This document shows, piece by piece, positions 1 to 11,836 of a stretch of 64,000 nt of DNA. Source of the stretch: Brachypodius melanocephalos (Eukaryota > Chordata > Aves > Passeriformes > Pycnonotidae); assembly GCA_013398615.1 (NCBI GenBank), contig VZSR01000170.1:3817523-3881522 (forward strand). Reading direction: 5' to 3'. Each line of letters opens with the position of its first letter. Position 1 is the first letter of the stretch. Both the position numbers and the translations under genes were made by a program. The notes beneath the pieces are model-generated. The model was not told where the DNA came from. It searched no databases and saw only the letters and a program-made list of their open reading frames with translations.

Positions 1-503
1 TCTCTTGGAGCAAGAAGTGCCAAAATCTAGGGATTTTTATTCTGTTTTGTGGTCCATACCAATCTCATTGATTCTTACTTGCCAAATACTGCTTTTACAA
101 AGCAAGGCTAAGGGCCACACGACTTTGTAACAGAATCATAGATTTGGTTTTTATATAATTACTGACTTCTTCAAAAAAATTAAAGCTTAATTAGTCCTTT
201 TATCCTTTTATTAACTATTTAGTGAAAAAGGAAGAATATCCCTTTCTTGTGGTGTGATTATTTTGGTGATCAGTGCATGTTTATGTATTGTACACTGAAA
301 AATAAAAATCTTTCCTTTGCAGAGCTGCTGGCACAATGACCACTGAGCATGTGGAACAGGGGTGAGAACTACCCTAACTGTGTGATGTAGCTCGGCAAAA
401 GATGCAGAATGTGCTACTCATGGCTTCATGTAAATACATGTCTTTGTTAGAGCATATTAGTGTTTGTTTTCAGGACAAATACGTATAAGATCTATCCACT
501 TAC
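1..503 (-). other. SLC7A11: SLC7A11 intron 5, 5' part (partial)
   Basis: This is non-coding sequence after the exon 5 donor (GTAAGT at 503-498 on the minus strand). It runs off the window at position 1. The next exon should begin with the last base of the Trp249 codon, followed by sequence like the family's FYLNF segment. I see no such sequence here, so exon 6 must lie beyond the window. I recognise no repeat in this stretch; it is AT-rich. Confidence 0.85.
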
Positions 504-603
504 CAGCCTGAATAGGCATACATTCCTGAATAGAAAGCAAGTGGTAATCCCATAATACTGGCATCATTCCCTGCAAAGGCATTTTTAAAGTGCTCTGTTT
601 CTC
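504..603 (-). CDS. SLC7A11: SLC7A11 (xCT) coding exon 5
   Basis: This 100-nt exon encodes residues 217-248, completes Gly216 and gives the first two bases of Trp249. It begins after a CAG acceptor (606-604) and ends before GTAAGT. The protein reads ETEHFKNAFAG, then LPLAFYSGMYAYSGW. The second part matches the xCT segment that opens transmembrane helix 6, where Tyr244 lines the substrate site; Tyr244 is present at the same number as in human. The first part is the extracellular loop between helices 5 and 6 and is the least conserved piece; the last part has Ser at 241 and 247 where human has Tyr and Ala. The exon is complete and frame-consistent with exon 4. The rest of the protein, about 250 residues, is outside the window, so the gene is partial only because of the window edge. 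Confidence 0.96.
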
Positions 604-2681
604 CTGCAAAATCAACAACAACATAAAAAAAAGTTGAAAACTAAGCTCTTTGGTCATAACTGCTTTTTAAAAAGTATATATAACACATCATGGAACATTT
701 AATCACCCAACAGTTCACTGACATCAAGTTCTGCCCTTGGCCTTATATTCTGCCTCAACCCTCGCAGCCATAATCTGCCAGCAATTGTTAAAGGGCTTTG
801 TGGCACCTGTATTCATGCAACAGGAGAATTTGACCTATTAGTTTGTTTCAAAGCATTCTGAGCTTGATGACACTCACTGCTCTGTCATTTCCAGCAGTGA
901 CTTACATCAGCATGAAAGAGCAGAATGAGCTTGGTAGTTTTTGGCGTGGAAAAATTTCACTTGTTCAACATTTTAATCAGAAGGAATTTTGCCGGCATTT
1001 CATTCAGAAGCAACATTTAGAAGATAAATAAACCCAAAATCTTAAACATTTCTACCATTGAAAAATGAGTTTAGTAACTCTCTACACCATGATAATCAAT
1101 ACTTATTAATAATACATCAAGTAAAAATTATCTACATATCTATAAATACAAATTTGCAAGACTTTTGCTATGCTCTTATTCATTTACAAAGAGCTTTATG
1201 GTTTGGAAGATGTCCCTACCACATCCCAAATTTACTGAGAGGCATTGATCCTCCACAGATACAGAGCAGGAAGAAAATTAATTAATTCAGAGTTAAATTA
1301 GCAATGAGTCAAATCCTCTACCCTTTGCTCTGTTTTTACTGAGCCCTCAGTCAAAATTCCCATTGAAACATAGGATTTTTGGTTAAGGGAGAAACTGTGA
1401 CCAGAGGAAGGTCCCAGTGGACAATCAGGGACACTCATTGAGCTACTTCAGGGCAACAACCCCCAACCAAACATGAGTTTGACCTGCTTCAAAGGTCTAG
1501 GAAAAGGGGGCTGGGAGGTGACAGAAATTTTGCACATTTCATGTGTCGTGTGTAACAGGAAACAGCATTGCAAGTGCCAGGAAGAAAGTGAAAAACAAGA
1601 AAACAAAAACAGTGAATCAGCAGAGTGCCACAGAGGAAAGTTTTTATTTCAGAGTCTCTATTAACCACAGAGAGCCACCTGTCCCTGAGAAACTGAGCTC
1701 AGTGCACAGACCCAACACTGTGCTCTTCACTTGGGTGGGAGGGTTTGCCAGCATCAGGAAAGAGCATCCCGTGGGACACAGCCAAAAACTATGATAGTTT
1801 TTGTTAGATAAAATCTGCCACCAAGGCACTCAAGAGTGCTCCCTGCTCTGCCCCTCTGTGTTGAATGTAGTAGTGGTTGTAGGGAGGGTGACCTGTTGTA
1901 GGGATGGCTTGTCCCCATCTCCCACCTGCTGCTCAGAGGGCTGGAATGAAAACATCTGTACAGGTAGCTGAGCATCTGCCAGTGAAAAGAGGGCATGGGG
2001 TGACAGGACAAGGGGAAAGGGCTATGAACTGACAGAGGGCATGTTTAGATTACATGTTAGGGAAAATTCTTCCCTGTGACAGTGATGAGGCACTGGAACA
2101 AATTGTCCAGAGAAGCTGTGGATGCTGTGGAAGTGTTCAAGGCTTTGGATGGGCCTTTGAGAAACGTAGCCTGGGGGAAGATATCTCTGCCCGTGGCAGA
2201 GGGTTTAAACTAGGTGATCTTTAGGGTCTCTTCCAACTCAAACCACTATGTGACCTCGTGGTTCTATGGACTGTGAGCCCCCTCTACCACCACACACATG
2301 CACCATGACTGGAGCAGACAGCCTGCCTGGACTAGGCAGGTGCTCTGGGGAGGTGTGTGCTCATCTCTCTTTAAACCCCATCCTGCCCCTTTCACAAAGC
2401 TCAGCCCAAAGACAGATTACAGAGAAGAGCAGTCCATTTGCTCCTTTGACAAGCAGGTCTCACTGGAATAGTCTCATTGGCGTGCTGGAGGAAATACCAG
2501 TTCATCCCAGTGTAGTTCTACTTCTAATCAATGACATGACAGAACAGAGCCTCAGTTAAGCAAGCAGAGACTAATTAAGAGATTTTGCTGCTATAAGCAT
2601 TACGCGGCGGAAGCAAGAGGGGAAAGACTGCGGAGGGTAAAGACCAAAGCTCTTTAAAAGCATTTACTTTTCATTTCATAC
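604..2681 (-). other. SLC7A11: SLC7A11 intron 4
   Basis: The intron is 2,078 bp and phase 1, with donor GTATGA and a CAG acceptor. Its only clear repeat is a CR1 tail at 1998-2263. The rest is unique AT-rich sequence in which I see no gene. Open frames around 1473-2011 have no family resemblance. Confidence 0.9.
1998..2263 (+). mobile_element. CR1 retrotransposon 3' fragment
   Basis: The plus strand follows the 3' end of avian CR1: a 'gaggcactggaaca' block, 'cagagaagctgtggatgc', 'gaagtgttcaagg', 'tggcagagg', 'ggtgatctttagggtctcttccaactc', then a worn 'ctatgtgacc' tail. It is 5'-truncated, as is usual for CR1, and lies antisense to SLC7A11 in intron 4. Divergence is moderate, with no intact frame. 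The boundaries are good to about 15 bases. Confidence 0.9.
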
Positions 2682-2807
2682 CTTTAATTAGCTGGATAAC
2701 TCCAGGGACTATAATTATCAGAATTGCTACAAGCTTGCAAAAGGTGAGGAACATCTGAATGCGGGCACTCCAGCTGACACTTGTGCTGTTCAGGACCATC
2801 ACCAGCG
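2682..2807 (-). CDS. SLC7A11: SLC7A11 (xCT) coding exon 4
   Basis: This 126-nt exon encodes residues 175-215. It completes Thr174 with CG and gives the first base of Gly216. The acceptor is TCACAG (2813-2808) and the donor GTATGA. The translation LVMVLNSTSVSWSARIQMF continues as LTFCKLVAILIIIVPGV and matches xCT almost residue for residue. It covers helix 5 and the short intracellular segment before it. Lys198, which together with Arg135 shapes anionic substrate selectivity in human xCT, is present at the same number. There is no frameshift or stop. Open frames on the plus strand here are shadows of this exon. Confidence 0.98.
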
Positions 2808-4878
2808 CTGTGAGGGGAAAAAAAAAGAAAAGGCAGAAAGAAATAATTGTCACAAAACTCTTTGCCAGCAGAGAGGTCACACAAACAACAGATCCTGATG
2901 CATTAAAGGAAATACACCCTGATAACCTTCTCCAGCTTTTGTCCTCCCACTTCTCCATCCCCCTTCAAGGCCCCACACCAAAGGCTTGAGCTGAGCCCCT
3001 ATGCCTCACTCACTGCACTGACCATGCATCTGTCCCCTCTCTGCCTGACATCCTCCACACCAAATTACGGCTCCATTGACCCAGAATTGTCAGCTGCTGG
3101 CTGGCAGGACCCTGCTTCAGAGGAAAGAAATTAATTGCCCAACCCTTGCCACTCCAGGTTTCTTAGTGCTGCTTTGAGTAGAGATTTGTATTTTTTGTAA
3201 AACAATAACAATTAATAACCGTATTAAACTTTCTCATCCTTGTTTAGGCCACTCATAAATTTGTAACTGCTTTACCTCTGGTCCTCTTTTCCATGTTCTC
3301 CTACCTTTTTGCTGTACTACAAGAGATGCAGGAGGGCCAGAGTGCTGTGCCCATCCTTGCTAGGAATCAGTGAAGAAACAGAGACCTTTCACTTCTTGAA
3401 GACAAAGCCCAGGTCTGCAGCCCACCAGCATGTGCAGAGATCAGTGAGAAGGATTTTTACATCCTGCCTGGTCAGCTTGCATCTCCTGGGTAAGGGACAG
3501 CATTTCTTACAGTACTGACTGACAGGAGGAGGGCAGGTCTTGTCATTTTAGTGCCACTTATTCTGGCTTACTTAAACAGAAGGACCTTAGATATTAAAAA
3601 CAAAATTAAAATTTCCCTAAAGAATGGAAAATGGGAGCCATTTTACAAGATAAAAAAATCTCTTTTCCCCTGCTGGTTCAGGGAAACATGATCAAGCATG
3701 TTCTTCTCTTTCTTGCCATCATATGGAGCTAATGAAGAAGCTCCTCATCTCAATCCTCCTGTAATTCACGCTCTGTCAAGAGCACCAGTTCATGTAAATC
3801 ATCAGGCATATCACACAAAAGCACAGTTTGCTAGTTTGTAGGAGGTAGCATTGTAAATCTGACATGGTACAGGCCTTCTGGAAAAAAAAACCCACTGATC
3901 TCAAGTTTCTCTTCACCAGCGAGGTTAAAAAATATTAAAAAATCTCCTCATTTCAACTGAAAGTAGTTTTAGTTTAATGGAGCAGGGAGAAAACTCCACG
4001 TAATCTGGATCCCAATGTATTTTTTGTATTTTTTTAATAAAATAAAAATTCCAGGGAGAAAAAAAAGAAAGTATTTTTCTAGAATTTTATTTGCGAGAGA
4101 GACAGTCCCATTCTTAAATGAGCAATTTACAAGTCAATGTATACTCACAACATCACCTAACACAATTTTTTCACTAAAAAAGGATTTTGAAGATCAAAAT
4201 CTTTACTCAGTTCTGTATCTCACCATATTTCAGAGCTGAAGTGTTCTGAAGTGACAAAGGTTCACTTGAGACCCAAACACCTTTTTTTTTTGCTTTTTTA
4301 CTTCCTTGTATACCTATATTTGGCAAGCAACAGAAAATCCCAGGGCCCTGATTCGTTACTCTATTGTTCCAATATAACACTGACATATCTGAACTCATTT
4401 AAATTTTGAAAGATTCCTTTAGGTTGCTGATGAATATTAGTGCTGTTTGAGTTTCCCCTTCTTTTCCTGGGGCTTGATTACCAGCAAGACTAACAACTGT
4501 CATTTAAGCAAAATATATTTAAAATATTCGTTTGACCAGAAGTGTTTAAGTTATTAAAAAAAATCTAGAGCCGAGTCAAGCACTAGCTTATTTTAATTTT
4601 CCTACAAAACTCAGGATATCATAATTCTCTTTTGTAGAAAGTGAAGCCCAGGCATGGACCGGAGCACAAGAAAATTTCAAGGAGGACTGTTTTGTGTAAA
4701 AGAATCTGCAATTTGATATCCAGCTTAACCAGAGTTCAAGTTGACTGCAGCAATCAATCTGTCACCTTACACAGGTCAGAGTAAGTAACACGAGTGGAGA
4801 GAGCTCCTCCAGGTTTCCTAAGGCATTGGTTTCACCTTCCTGATACACACACGAGAATGTTACCTGGTGGTATCACCT

Positions 4879-5020
4879 CAAACACTTCAGGAATGGGTCA
4901 GCCACAACTTCTCTGGACAACCTGTGCCAGTGTCTTACCACCCACATCAGAAAAATTTCTTCCTTCTATCTAATCCAAACCAGCCCTTTTCCAGTATGGA
5001 ACCATTTCCTCTCATCCTAT
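4879..5020 (-). mobile_element. CR1 fragment, left part (interrupted by LTR)
   Basis: On the plus strand this reads as the reverse of an avian CR1 3' region: 'aacacttcaggaatggg', 'gccacaacttctctgg', 'caacctgtgccagtgtc', 'aatttcttccttctatctaa'. The homology breaks off exactly at 'cctat' (5016-5020) and resumes at 5604, so a later insertion split this CR1. The element runs on the minus strand, the same sense as SLC7A11. Confidence 0.9.
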
Positions 5021-5603
5021 TGTCACAATTTAAGCCCAAATGGGAATGAAACGTGGAAGCTGCTTGCTCAACCTGCTCAACGCTTTCAGCCCCTACCCAC
5101 CACTGGAATGAGGAGGAGAATCAAAGCAAAACTTTTGGGTTGAGATAAGAACAGTTTAACAATAGAAAACAAAGTAAAATTCAGTAATAATAGTAAATAA
5201 TAATAATAACGAAAAGGAAAACAAGCAAGTGCTGCACAATACAATTGCTCACCACCCACTAAACAGAGCCAGCTCTCCCATTCCCAAACTCAGATCAGAT
5301 GCCATTCCATTTAAATCCTCCCAGTTTATATACTGGGCACAATGTTCTATGGTGTGGAATACCCCTTTGGTCAGTTCACATCACCTGTCCTGGCTATGCT
5401 CCCTCCCAGTTTCTCTTGTGAAACTTCTCACTGGCAGAGCATGGAGGCAGGGAAAAAAATGTCCTTGGATAAGCTGGACTTAGCAAAAAAAAAACCCTAA
5501 AAAATCAGCGTGTTACCAACACCATTCTCATTCCAAATCCAAAATACTGCTCTGCAACAGCTACTGAGAAGAAATTAACTCTAACCTGGCTGAAACCAGG
5601 ACA
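5021..5603 (-). mobile_element. Solo LTR of an endogenous retrovirus (ERVL-like)
   Basis: This is a 583-bp element bounded by TGTC and GACA (TG...CA ends) and flanked on both sides by the 5-bp direct repeat cctat (5016-5020 and 5604-5608). On the minus strand it opens TGTCCTGGTTTCAGCC, a start typical of abundant bird LTRs. It has a TATATAAA box (plus positions 5325-5332) about 275 bp in. A 5-bp target duplication is usual for ERVL-type (class III) elements, so I assign that class by inference. There is no internal retroviral region, primer-binding site or second LTR, so it is a solo LTR left by recombination. It lies in intron 3 of SLC7A11, in the same sense. No coding capacity is expected. 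Confidence 0.88.
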
Positions 5604-5640
5604 CCTATCACAGCTTGTACAAAGCCCCTTGATACACATG
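5604..5640 (-). mobile_element. CR1 fragment, right part
   Basis: Starting from the second cctat copy, 'cctatcacagcttgtac' and 'aaagccccttgata' continue the CR1 consensus that was cut at 5020. Similarity fades after about 5640. Together with 4879-5020 it forms one CR1 copy of about 180 bp. Confidence 0.75.
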
Positions 5641-7769
5641 TCCTTTGATGCTTCTTCATAAGAGTAAATGCAGAGTTGGAGGACTGCAGTAGTAGTAATT
5701 CAAGTTGCAGGGCTGAGACTTAAGTGCTTACAAGTGCTCAGAAAATTTGAGACCAGTTTTATATTTTTTAAATTTTATTTTATTGTACTTATTTGGCCAT
5801 AAGAGTTTACAGCCTTCTTTAGAAAACAGTATGAATATTACATAATATAAACACATTATTGCTTATTATATACTATTGATAATAGTAGTGGTATTTTATA
5901 ATAAAATATTTAGTTTTAATGGTTCTATGTGCATGGCACTTGTCTAGAAATGTGGGGTTTACACGAGTACCAGCACCATAGTACTTGTTACTAGCAACTG
6001 GGCAGTGAAAGGCAATGGGGAAGTGGAGTCATGAAGAAAGCTGCTAAAAAGCAAGGAAAGATGATGACAGCTGTGCCAGGATTCAGGAAGGACATTGTAT
6101 TCTGGGACTGTGGCCATCAGTCTTCAGAACAGGGCGTATTGGAGATATTTAGAGAAAGTGGTTGCAGGCACTTTGATAAGGGATCACAGCAAATATCAGA
6201 AGGAGAAGCAGTTTCTCAGAAAATGGGCAGTGAAAGGAGGAGTCAGGCCTGACTTTTCTAACTAAATGTCGGGCATTAAGTGCGGCTGCATCCTCAATGA
6301 GGACAGGTAGCTCCAGAGGATGAACAACAATACCTCTGTGAGATTCCTGTCCCAGATGAGACGGTTTACCTTCAGGAAGTTCCTCTTTCCTCTCTCTCCG
6401 CTGACTGTATGGGGAGCACAGATCACCTAAACTAAATACGACGGTGAAAACAAGATGAATCCTAACCCAGAGGAGCGTGGAGGGAGAGCAAAATGGGGCT
6501 CATGAACAATCAAACACAATGGAAACGCCAAGCATGTTTTTCACAATCTCTTCTCTTCCCACAGACACAGCTATAGATGGATAACAAAATCTAACAGGAG
6601 AAGCAGCAGTGAGCATTACATCCTGGCCTACTTTCCAGAATATATGTACTATTCCCCCAGCAGGAAACCAAGAAAACTGCTCTCCCACAACTTGGCAGAC
6701 TTTTAGGGTCAAGGCATTCAAAAAAACGCCAAAAAACACCCTCAATTTGCAGAGCCTAATGAGCCAATTAAGAGTCACAGGAAGCACCAAAGCACCTATC
6801 AGGGCATATTTGCAAGAGGATATCAGAGCATGTCCCTGCTAGCCAAGAGATATTTTAATGTAAACTGCTTCTCTGAAGACTGTCAGCAGTAGAGAGTGGC
6901 ATCTGCAACATCTGCCATGATGAGGGGGAAAAAAGGTATCCAATTATAAACTCACATAGACACCAATAAAACTTGGGGCTGGAGCATTTGCCAGGAAGCA
7001 CTGATAGACCTGTACGGCTAACCTCACTTTTCAAACATAACTTTACCTCTAACAGCCAAAGTTGGGGGTATTTGAGGGTTTTTGGCAGACATCCCCCCCA
7101 AAAAAATTTTAAAAAATAAATAAAAAAAGAGGAGGAGATTATTATTGCAGTATAAAATGCTCAAAATATATATAATGAATTAGTGCAAAAACTCGAGTTG
7201 GTAAGTGGCTTTCAGTCCCACAGTTTTTAATGGCTGAAAGCTGTTTATCTGCTTTCTGATATGGAGGCCATGTGAAAAGTTTGGAACAGGCTCATTTCCT
7301 ATTCAGGCTACATATTAATAGAAGAGTTTGATACCTTTGCACAGTGCAGTTTCTCCCTTCCTGATACCATTATATTTAAGTTTACCATTAGGAAAATAGT
7401 TAATAGATACAAATAAAGCAACATATGAATGCAGGGCCTTTTTTGCAATGATAGGCATGGTGATAGGATGTATCTTCATGTCAAGAAACAATAAATATGG
7501 GGGAGTCTATCAACTTTCATTTCAAGAGAAAAACGAGTTTTAAACTCTTTCTCCTAAAAAGTCTACCTTCAGCATCAGAACAAAGGTGGGCAAAGGTTCC
7601 TTTGCTTTGTGTCCTGGAGCTATTTTGTCCTGCTGGAACAAATTGGGAAGGGCTAGTCCCCTGCTTGCATTTTTTTCAGCTGTCCCTCCCTGTGCTGGAG
7701 CACATCCAGCTTCTCTGTCCTCTATCTGGCCATTTATTTTCATAAAACTGAATTAATTAGATATCCTGT

Positions 7770-7897
7770 CTCTGGAAGTGTTCAAGGCCAGGTTGGATGG
7801 GGCTTTGAGCAACCTGATCTAGTGGAAATTGTCCCTGCCCATGACAGGGTGATCTTTAACACCCTTTCCAACCTAAACCATTCTATGATTCTATGAG
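7770..7897 (+). mobile_element. CR1 retrotransposon 3' fragment
   Basis: This is a well-preserved CR1 tail: 'ctggaagtgttcaaggccag', 'ttggatggggctttgagcaa', 'cctgatctagtgg', 'tgtccctgcccatg', 'gatctttaa', 'ccattctatgattctatga'. The repeated 'attctatg' ending is the CR1 3' microsatellite. It is only about 128 bp long, 5'-truncated, and antisense to SLC7A11 in intron 3. Confidence 0.95.
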
Positions 7898-8654
7898 TTT
7901 ATAAAATGTACAGTGTAATAAAAATCTTTGAGATATCTGCTCTTCTTTCACATAGAGTTAAATTAACCAACTTGAGAAAAAAGTTTATGGCAGGCTGACA
8001 AATTGTGATCTGCAGATCCAGTATTTATTTGACCTCGGTTTTTCTCCTTGTGGAGATTAGCTTAAGAAACACCAAGTGAATGCAAGTGATTTCTAAGTTT
8101 GAAAAGAACAGGAAGGTTTTGCTCCAGAGGTTCAGAAAGCTGTGGCATCTGAAAAGAGACTCCAACAAGCATCCTTGTCTCTACTGAGACATTGAAATGT
8201 TTGGACATTTTGGTTGGTTGGTTGTGTTAAAAAAAGGAAAACCAACTGAAAATGAAAGCAGCATAACTGTAGAACAGAAAATTTGTTTCTACAGATTGTT
8301 TAAGATTGCTCTGAACAGGTGATTTTGAGGGGAATTTTGTGCCCAGCATATGTCTTTTTCCTATAAATAATAAAGAACAGGGGACGTTTTTAAATGTCAC
8401 CATGTCCAGTAGTTGCATTTTTAACTCTCATCTGATCTCCATCTCCTCTGCACCTTCATTCATTTTTCACTGAAGAGGCACAGAGGGGAAATGGTGGGGA
8501 GCAGAATGGCTGTAGCCCCTCTACAGGAAATATTTTTGGTGGTTGGTAGAGAAACAATACTATTTGCCACTCCCCAACATAATCCTGGTTGCATCCATCT
8601 GAGTCAACCTTTTAATAATAGGCTTAAGAAGCATCAATAGAGATTCAGCTGGGG

Positions 8655-8699
8655 AGAAAAAAAAAAAAAAGAAAAAAAAAAAAGAGAAAATCTGTATTG
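8655..8699 (+). repeat. A-rich low-complexity tract
   Basis: A run of about 45 bases is almost entirely A with single G interruptions. No retroposed sequence is recognisable directly upstream. Confidence 0.9.
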
Positions 8700-11030
8700 T
8701 GACAAGCGTAGGAAAAACCTGGTCTACAATACCAGTGGGAGTTAAAAAAACCTCACACGCTACAGATTTTAAGACCAGTTTAGATAAACATCTGTAAGAA
8801 ATTGTTTAGATAAGACTGATTGTGTTTGGGATCAGGGGATCACCTGAAGATTTTTCAAAACTTCTCCCTCTCCTTTCAAGTACAATGAGAAATGACAAGG
8901 TAAAGCAGTGGAACAAAGTGTCAGCCAAGGACAGAGTTCAGTGGTGCATTCACACTGCCTTTTTCTGTGCAATAAAGACATTTACACAACCAGTGCTCTC
9001 TCATCAGGCAAGGAAGGAAAAGGGACCAGGCATGGGTAAGAAAAAAATGCATGCCATTTCACTTTCTGATTAACTTCAAATTTGATGTGGGAAACAAATA
9101 CTACTTTTTGCACCATTATATTGGATTATAAAAATCTTCACGGCTCCAAAGCGTCTGTTCAGCTCACCAACTTAATCTTACCTATCCCTCTGCCTACATG
9201 CCCAATACCAAACATTCACAACAATTACCACCACAGCAGCTGATTCATACCATACAAGGAGAACAGTCAAGCACTCTGGGATCACTGAGCTTAAGTGCAG
9301 CAGAAGTTGTAAGAACTACTACAAATGAAACTCCACTGCGGAGCAAACTGCAAAGAGTAAAGCCTCAGTCTGACATATCACTGTATTTCTCAGTGTTATC
9401 CTATTCACCACTACAAATTTCCTACAAGATTCCCTTCTTTCAGTGAAATGCCAGTTCATCCTACCTGTGCTATTCAGGAGCATCTGCTGTGGCCTCTCCC
9501 TCTCCCTTCAGGCTGTGATCATTTCAGCCTAACTCCACCTCCCCTGCAATGCTACTTATTTGTTCAGTTATTTTGCCAGTGGCTTATCACACAGATTTCT
9601 CACTCGAAAGTAATAAAACCATATTTCAGATAGTTCACCTGTTGTGCTTGACTCACATGCAATTAACAAAACGCTTTGATGGAGTCCTCACTTAACATTC
9701 CTTCTGTCTCAGTGACCTTAACGTTACTGAACATCTGTTTCACTCTTATCGTGCACTGAAATGTTTTAGACAGATGTAGCTGTAAAAAGCCATTGACCTC
9801 AAAATTCAAACCCCTAATTCAATTACTCCTATGAAACCTATAGTTTGTGCATAATTAAGTTAGAAAGGAATGCAGTCACATACTGATTTTTTAGCACTCC
9901 CAGCAGAAAGGAAATCTTATCAAGCGAGCTCCCACAAAAAGCCACAGTAACCTGGAGATTGCAAATTTCAATGTCAGTTCAACTCCTTGCCCCGAAGAAA
10001 GAAAAAGTCATCTGAACCTATTATTGTGCAAAACTGAAGGGGTCCCCTGTAGGCCTTTGATCATTTTGCATGTCTTAATTCCTTTTTCCAGTCTTTTTGT
10101 TTCTGATATGTGCACTGAGCAAATTGAAAGGAACAATCTGTTACTAATTACTGAGGTCTACTCTGCACTCCCTCCCAGCACAGCTGAATTCCAATGTGTG
10201 CTCACAAGGAGCAGCCTCACCAGTGACCAGACAGACCTGGAAACAAGCCTCTAACTCTACAAGCCCCAGCATCCCATTCCCATCACCTTTTGTGCCTTCC
10301 CATTTCGTACATCCTCCACACCAGCCCAGGTATGCTCTAAGAACTCTGCTGTCAGGGTAGTGTCCTTCTTTCCACTGCAAATTATTGGCTTTCTGTAACC
10401 CTAAATGATCCCTTTTGCACTAACTATAAAGTTAGCACGTGTAGGACAACGAGCCAGCGACAACCATGCACCAGGCTGCACGCTCTGCTCCCAAAATTGG
10501 GCTCCTGCTTTCTGAACCACAAGTGCCTCGATAAGGATTATTGCCAGCATGGAAAGAGTGGGACTGGGGGAGATGACCCCGTGTTGTCTGTCTGCACTCA
10601 AGAGAGCTACATTTCTTCATGACATCATACTTGGCATTCAGTTGCCTCCTAAAGCCAAGGTAGGGCAAAGCCCTTGAAGCAGGTGACCATTCTTCCATAT
10701 CTCTGGCATTGCCTCGCCATCTCTGAGGGACTGAAACTGCTTCCACAAAAATAATGAAAATTTGGCCTTCAATTCAAGTGGCAACAGAATCAGCCTTGAC
10801 AATAGATTTCCCCTGCCACTGATAAACTCTGCTGTTCTTTTTGCTCCCGTGTTTGTTCACAAACACACACACCCAGGCAAAATGTCACACAGGTGCTCCT
10901 GGCACTGGATGCACAGTCATTAATGATTTACATTAAACAACCACCTGCTCAGTGTGCTGCCTCTTTCTTTTTCTTTTTTCCAATTTATATCACATTTACT
11001 TTCCTCTGAAACCCAGAATTGGATACTTAC

Positions 11031-11146
11031 TGATGCCGACGGCTGTGATAAGTTTAATGGCAAGTTCTGGGATTTCACACTGCATAAAGAAAGGTTCCAA
11101 GATGTAGCGTCCAAATGCCAACGATATCACTGCTGTGGCAGCAGGG
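11031..11146 (-). CDS. SLC7A11: SLC7A11 (xCT) coding exon 3
   Basis: This 116-nt exon encodes residues 136-173. It supplies the last base of Arg135 and the first base of Thr174. The acceptor is CCAG preceded by a long T-run; the donor is GTAAGT. The translation PAATAVISLAFGRYILEPFF, then MQCEIPELAIKLITAVGI, matches xCT helix 4 and the loop before it. Cys158 is present at the human number; in the family this residue makes the disulfide to the heavy chain 4F2hc (SLC3A2), which brings the transporter to the plasma membrane. Arg135, split between exons 2 and 3, is a substrate-site residue in human xCT. No break is seen. Confidence 0.98.
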
Positions 11147-11762
11147 CTGGAGTGAAAAAAAAAAAAAACACAAAGTCACAAAACTAATCTGCACTACACA
11201 TAGTTATTGTTCTTACTGGATCATGCTGTAACTTCACTATCAGAGAACACTGAATCTTAATTTTGGTGCTTTCTCGCAGCTTTGCTGACATGCACCAAAG
11301 TTTCTGAATGTAGCACTGCTCAATGATTCTGATCCTGACAGCAAGACTTCTTACCAGGGTGGCTCTTACAACTTCCAGGTTGCAAAGCAGTCATAATCAA
11401 AAAGGAAAAGTATCAACAGAAATCTTCATTCACTCACTTGAAGTGAACATAGCCAGAATCAGATTGAATGGGCAACACCCTGCACAAGTGTCAGTGAATC
11501 TTAGTGGCCAGATGTATCTCACCCCTCAGAGACACAGGCAAATTAATTTCATTCAAGCTGACAATTCTGGTTTACTAAAATAAGTATCCAAAATTTATCC
11601 AGGTCTTTTATTAAATTCTGAGACTGTCCAAAAGGGATTTTCTAAAATACAAACAGAATGTGTTTCTTTTATTGACTAACAATTTCCTAGCACTGCAAGT
11701 GAAAGCAAAAATCCCTGTAGCAAAAATACCGTAGAATACCATAAAACAAAGGAATATGAAGA

Positions 11763-11836
11763 AAGACATAATGTTTCTTTATTTGGTCAGTTAGTGCTTT
11801 TCATAGTAAAAGTTGAATTCTCCATCTCCCACAAAG
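11763..11836 (+). repeat. Unidentified ~70-bp repeat, copy A
   Basis: The block 'atgtttctttatttggtca' and its continuation through 'ctcccacaaa' recur at 14604-14674 in the same orientation. They align over about 70 bases with scattered differences and small gaps. I do not recognise the family. The sequence on either side of the two copies does not align. Confidence 0.7.

Larger units (their letters stand above)
2808..11030 (-). other. SLC7A11: SLC7A11 intron 3
   Basis: At 8,223 bp this is the largest complete intron in the window, with donor GTAAGT and a CAG acceptor. It holds a CR1 split by an ERV-type LTR (4879-5640), a second CR1 (7770-7897) and an A-rich tract (8655-8699). Elsewhere it looks unique, and I see no nested gene. 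Purine-rich open frames at 6031-6252 and 6500-6842 have no recognisable family. Confidence 0.9.

Noticed and set aside
8655..8699. A-rich tract as the tail of a processed pseudogene
   Set aside because: No gene-like sequence, no target duplication and no polyadenylation signal in the right position precede it.
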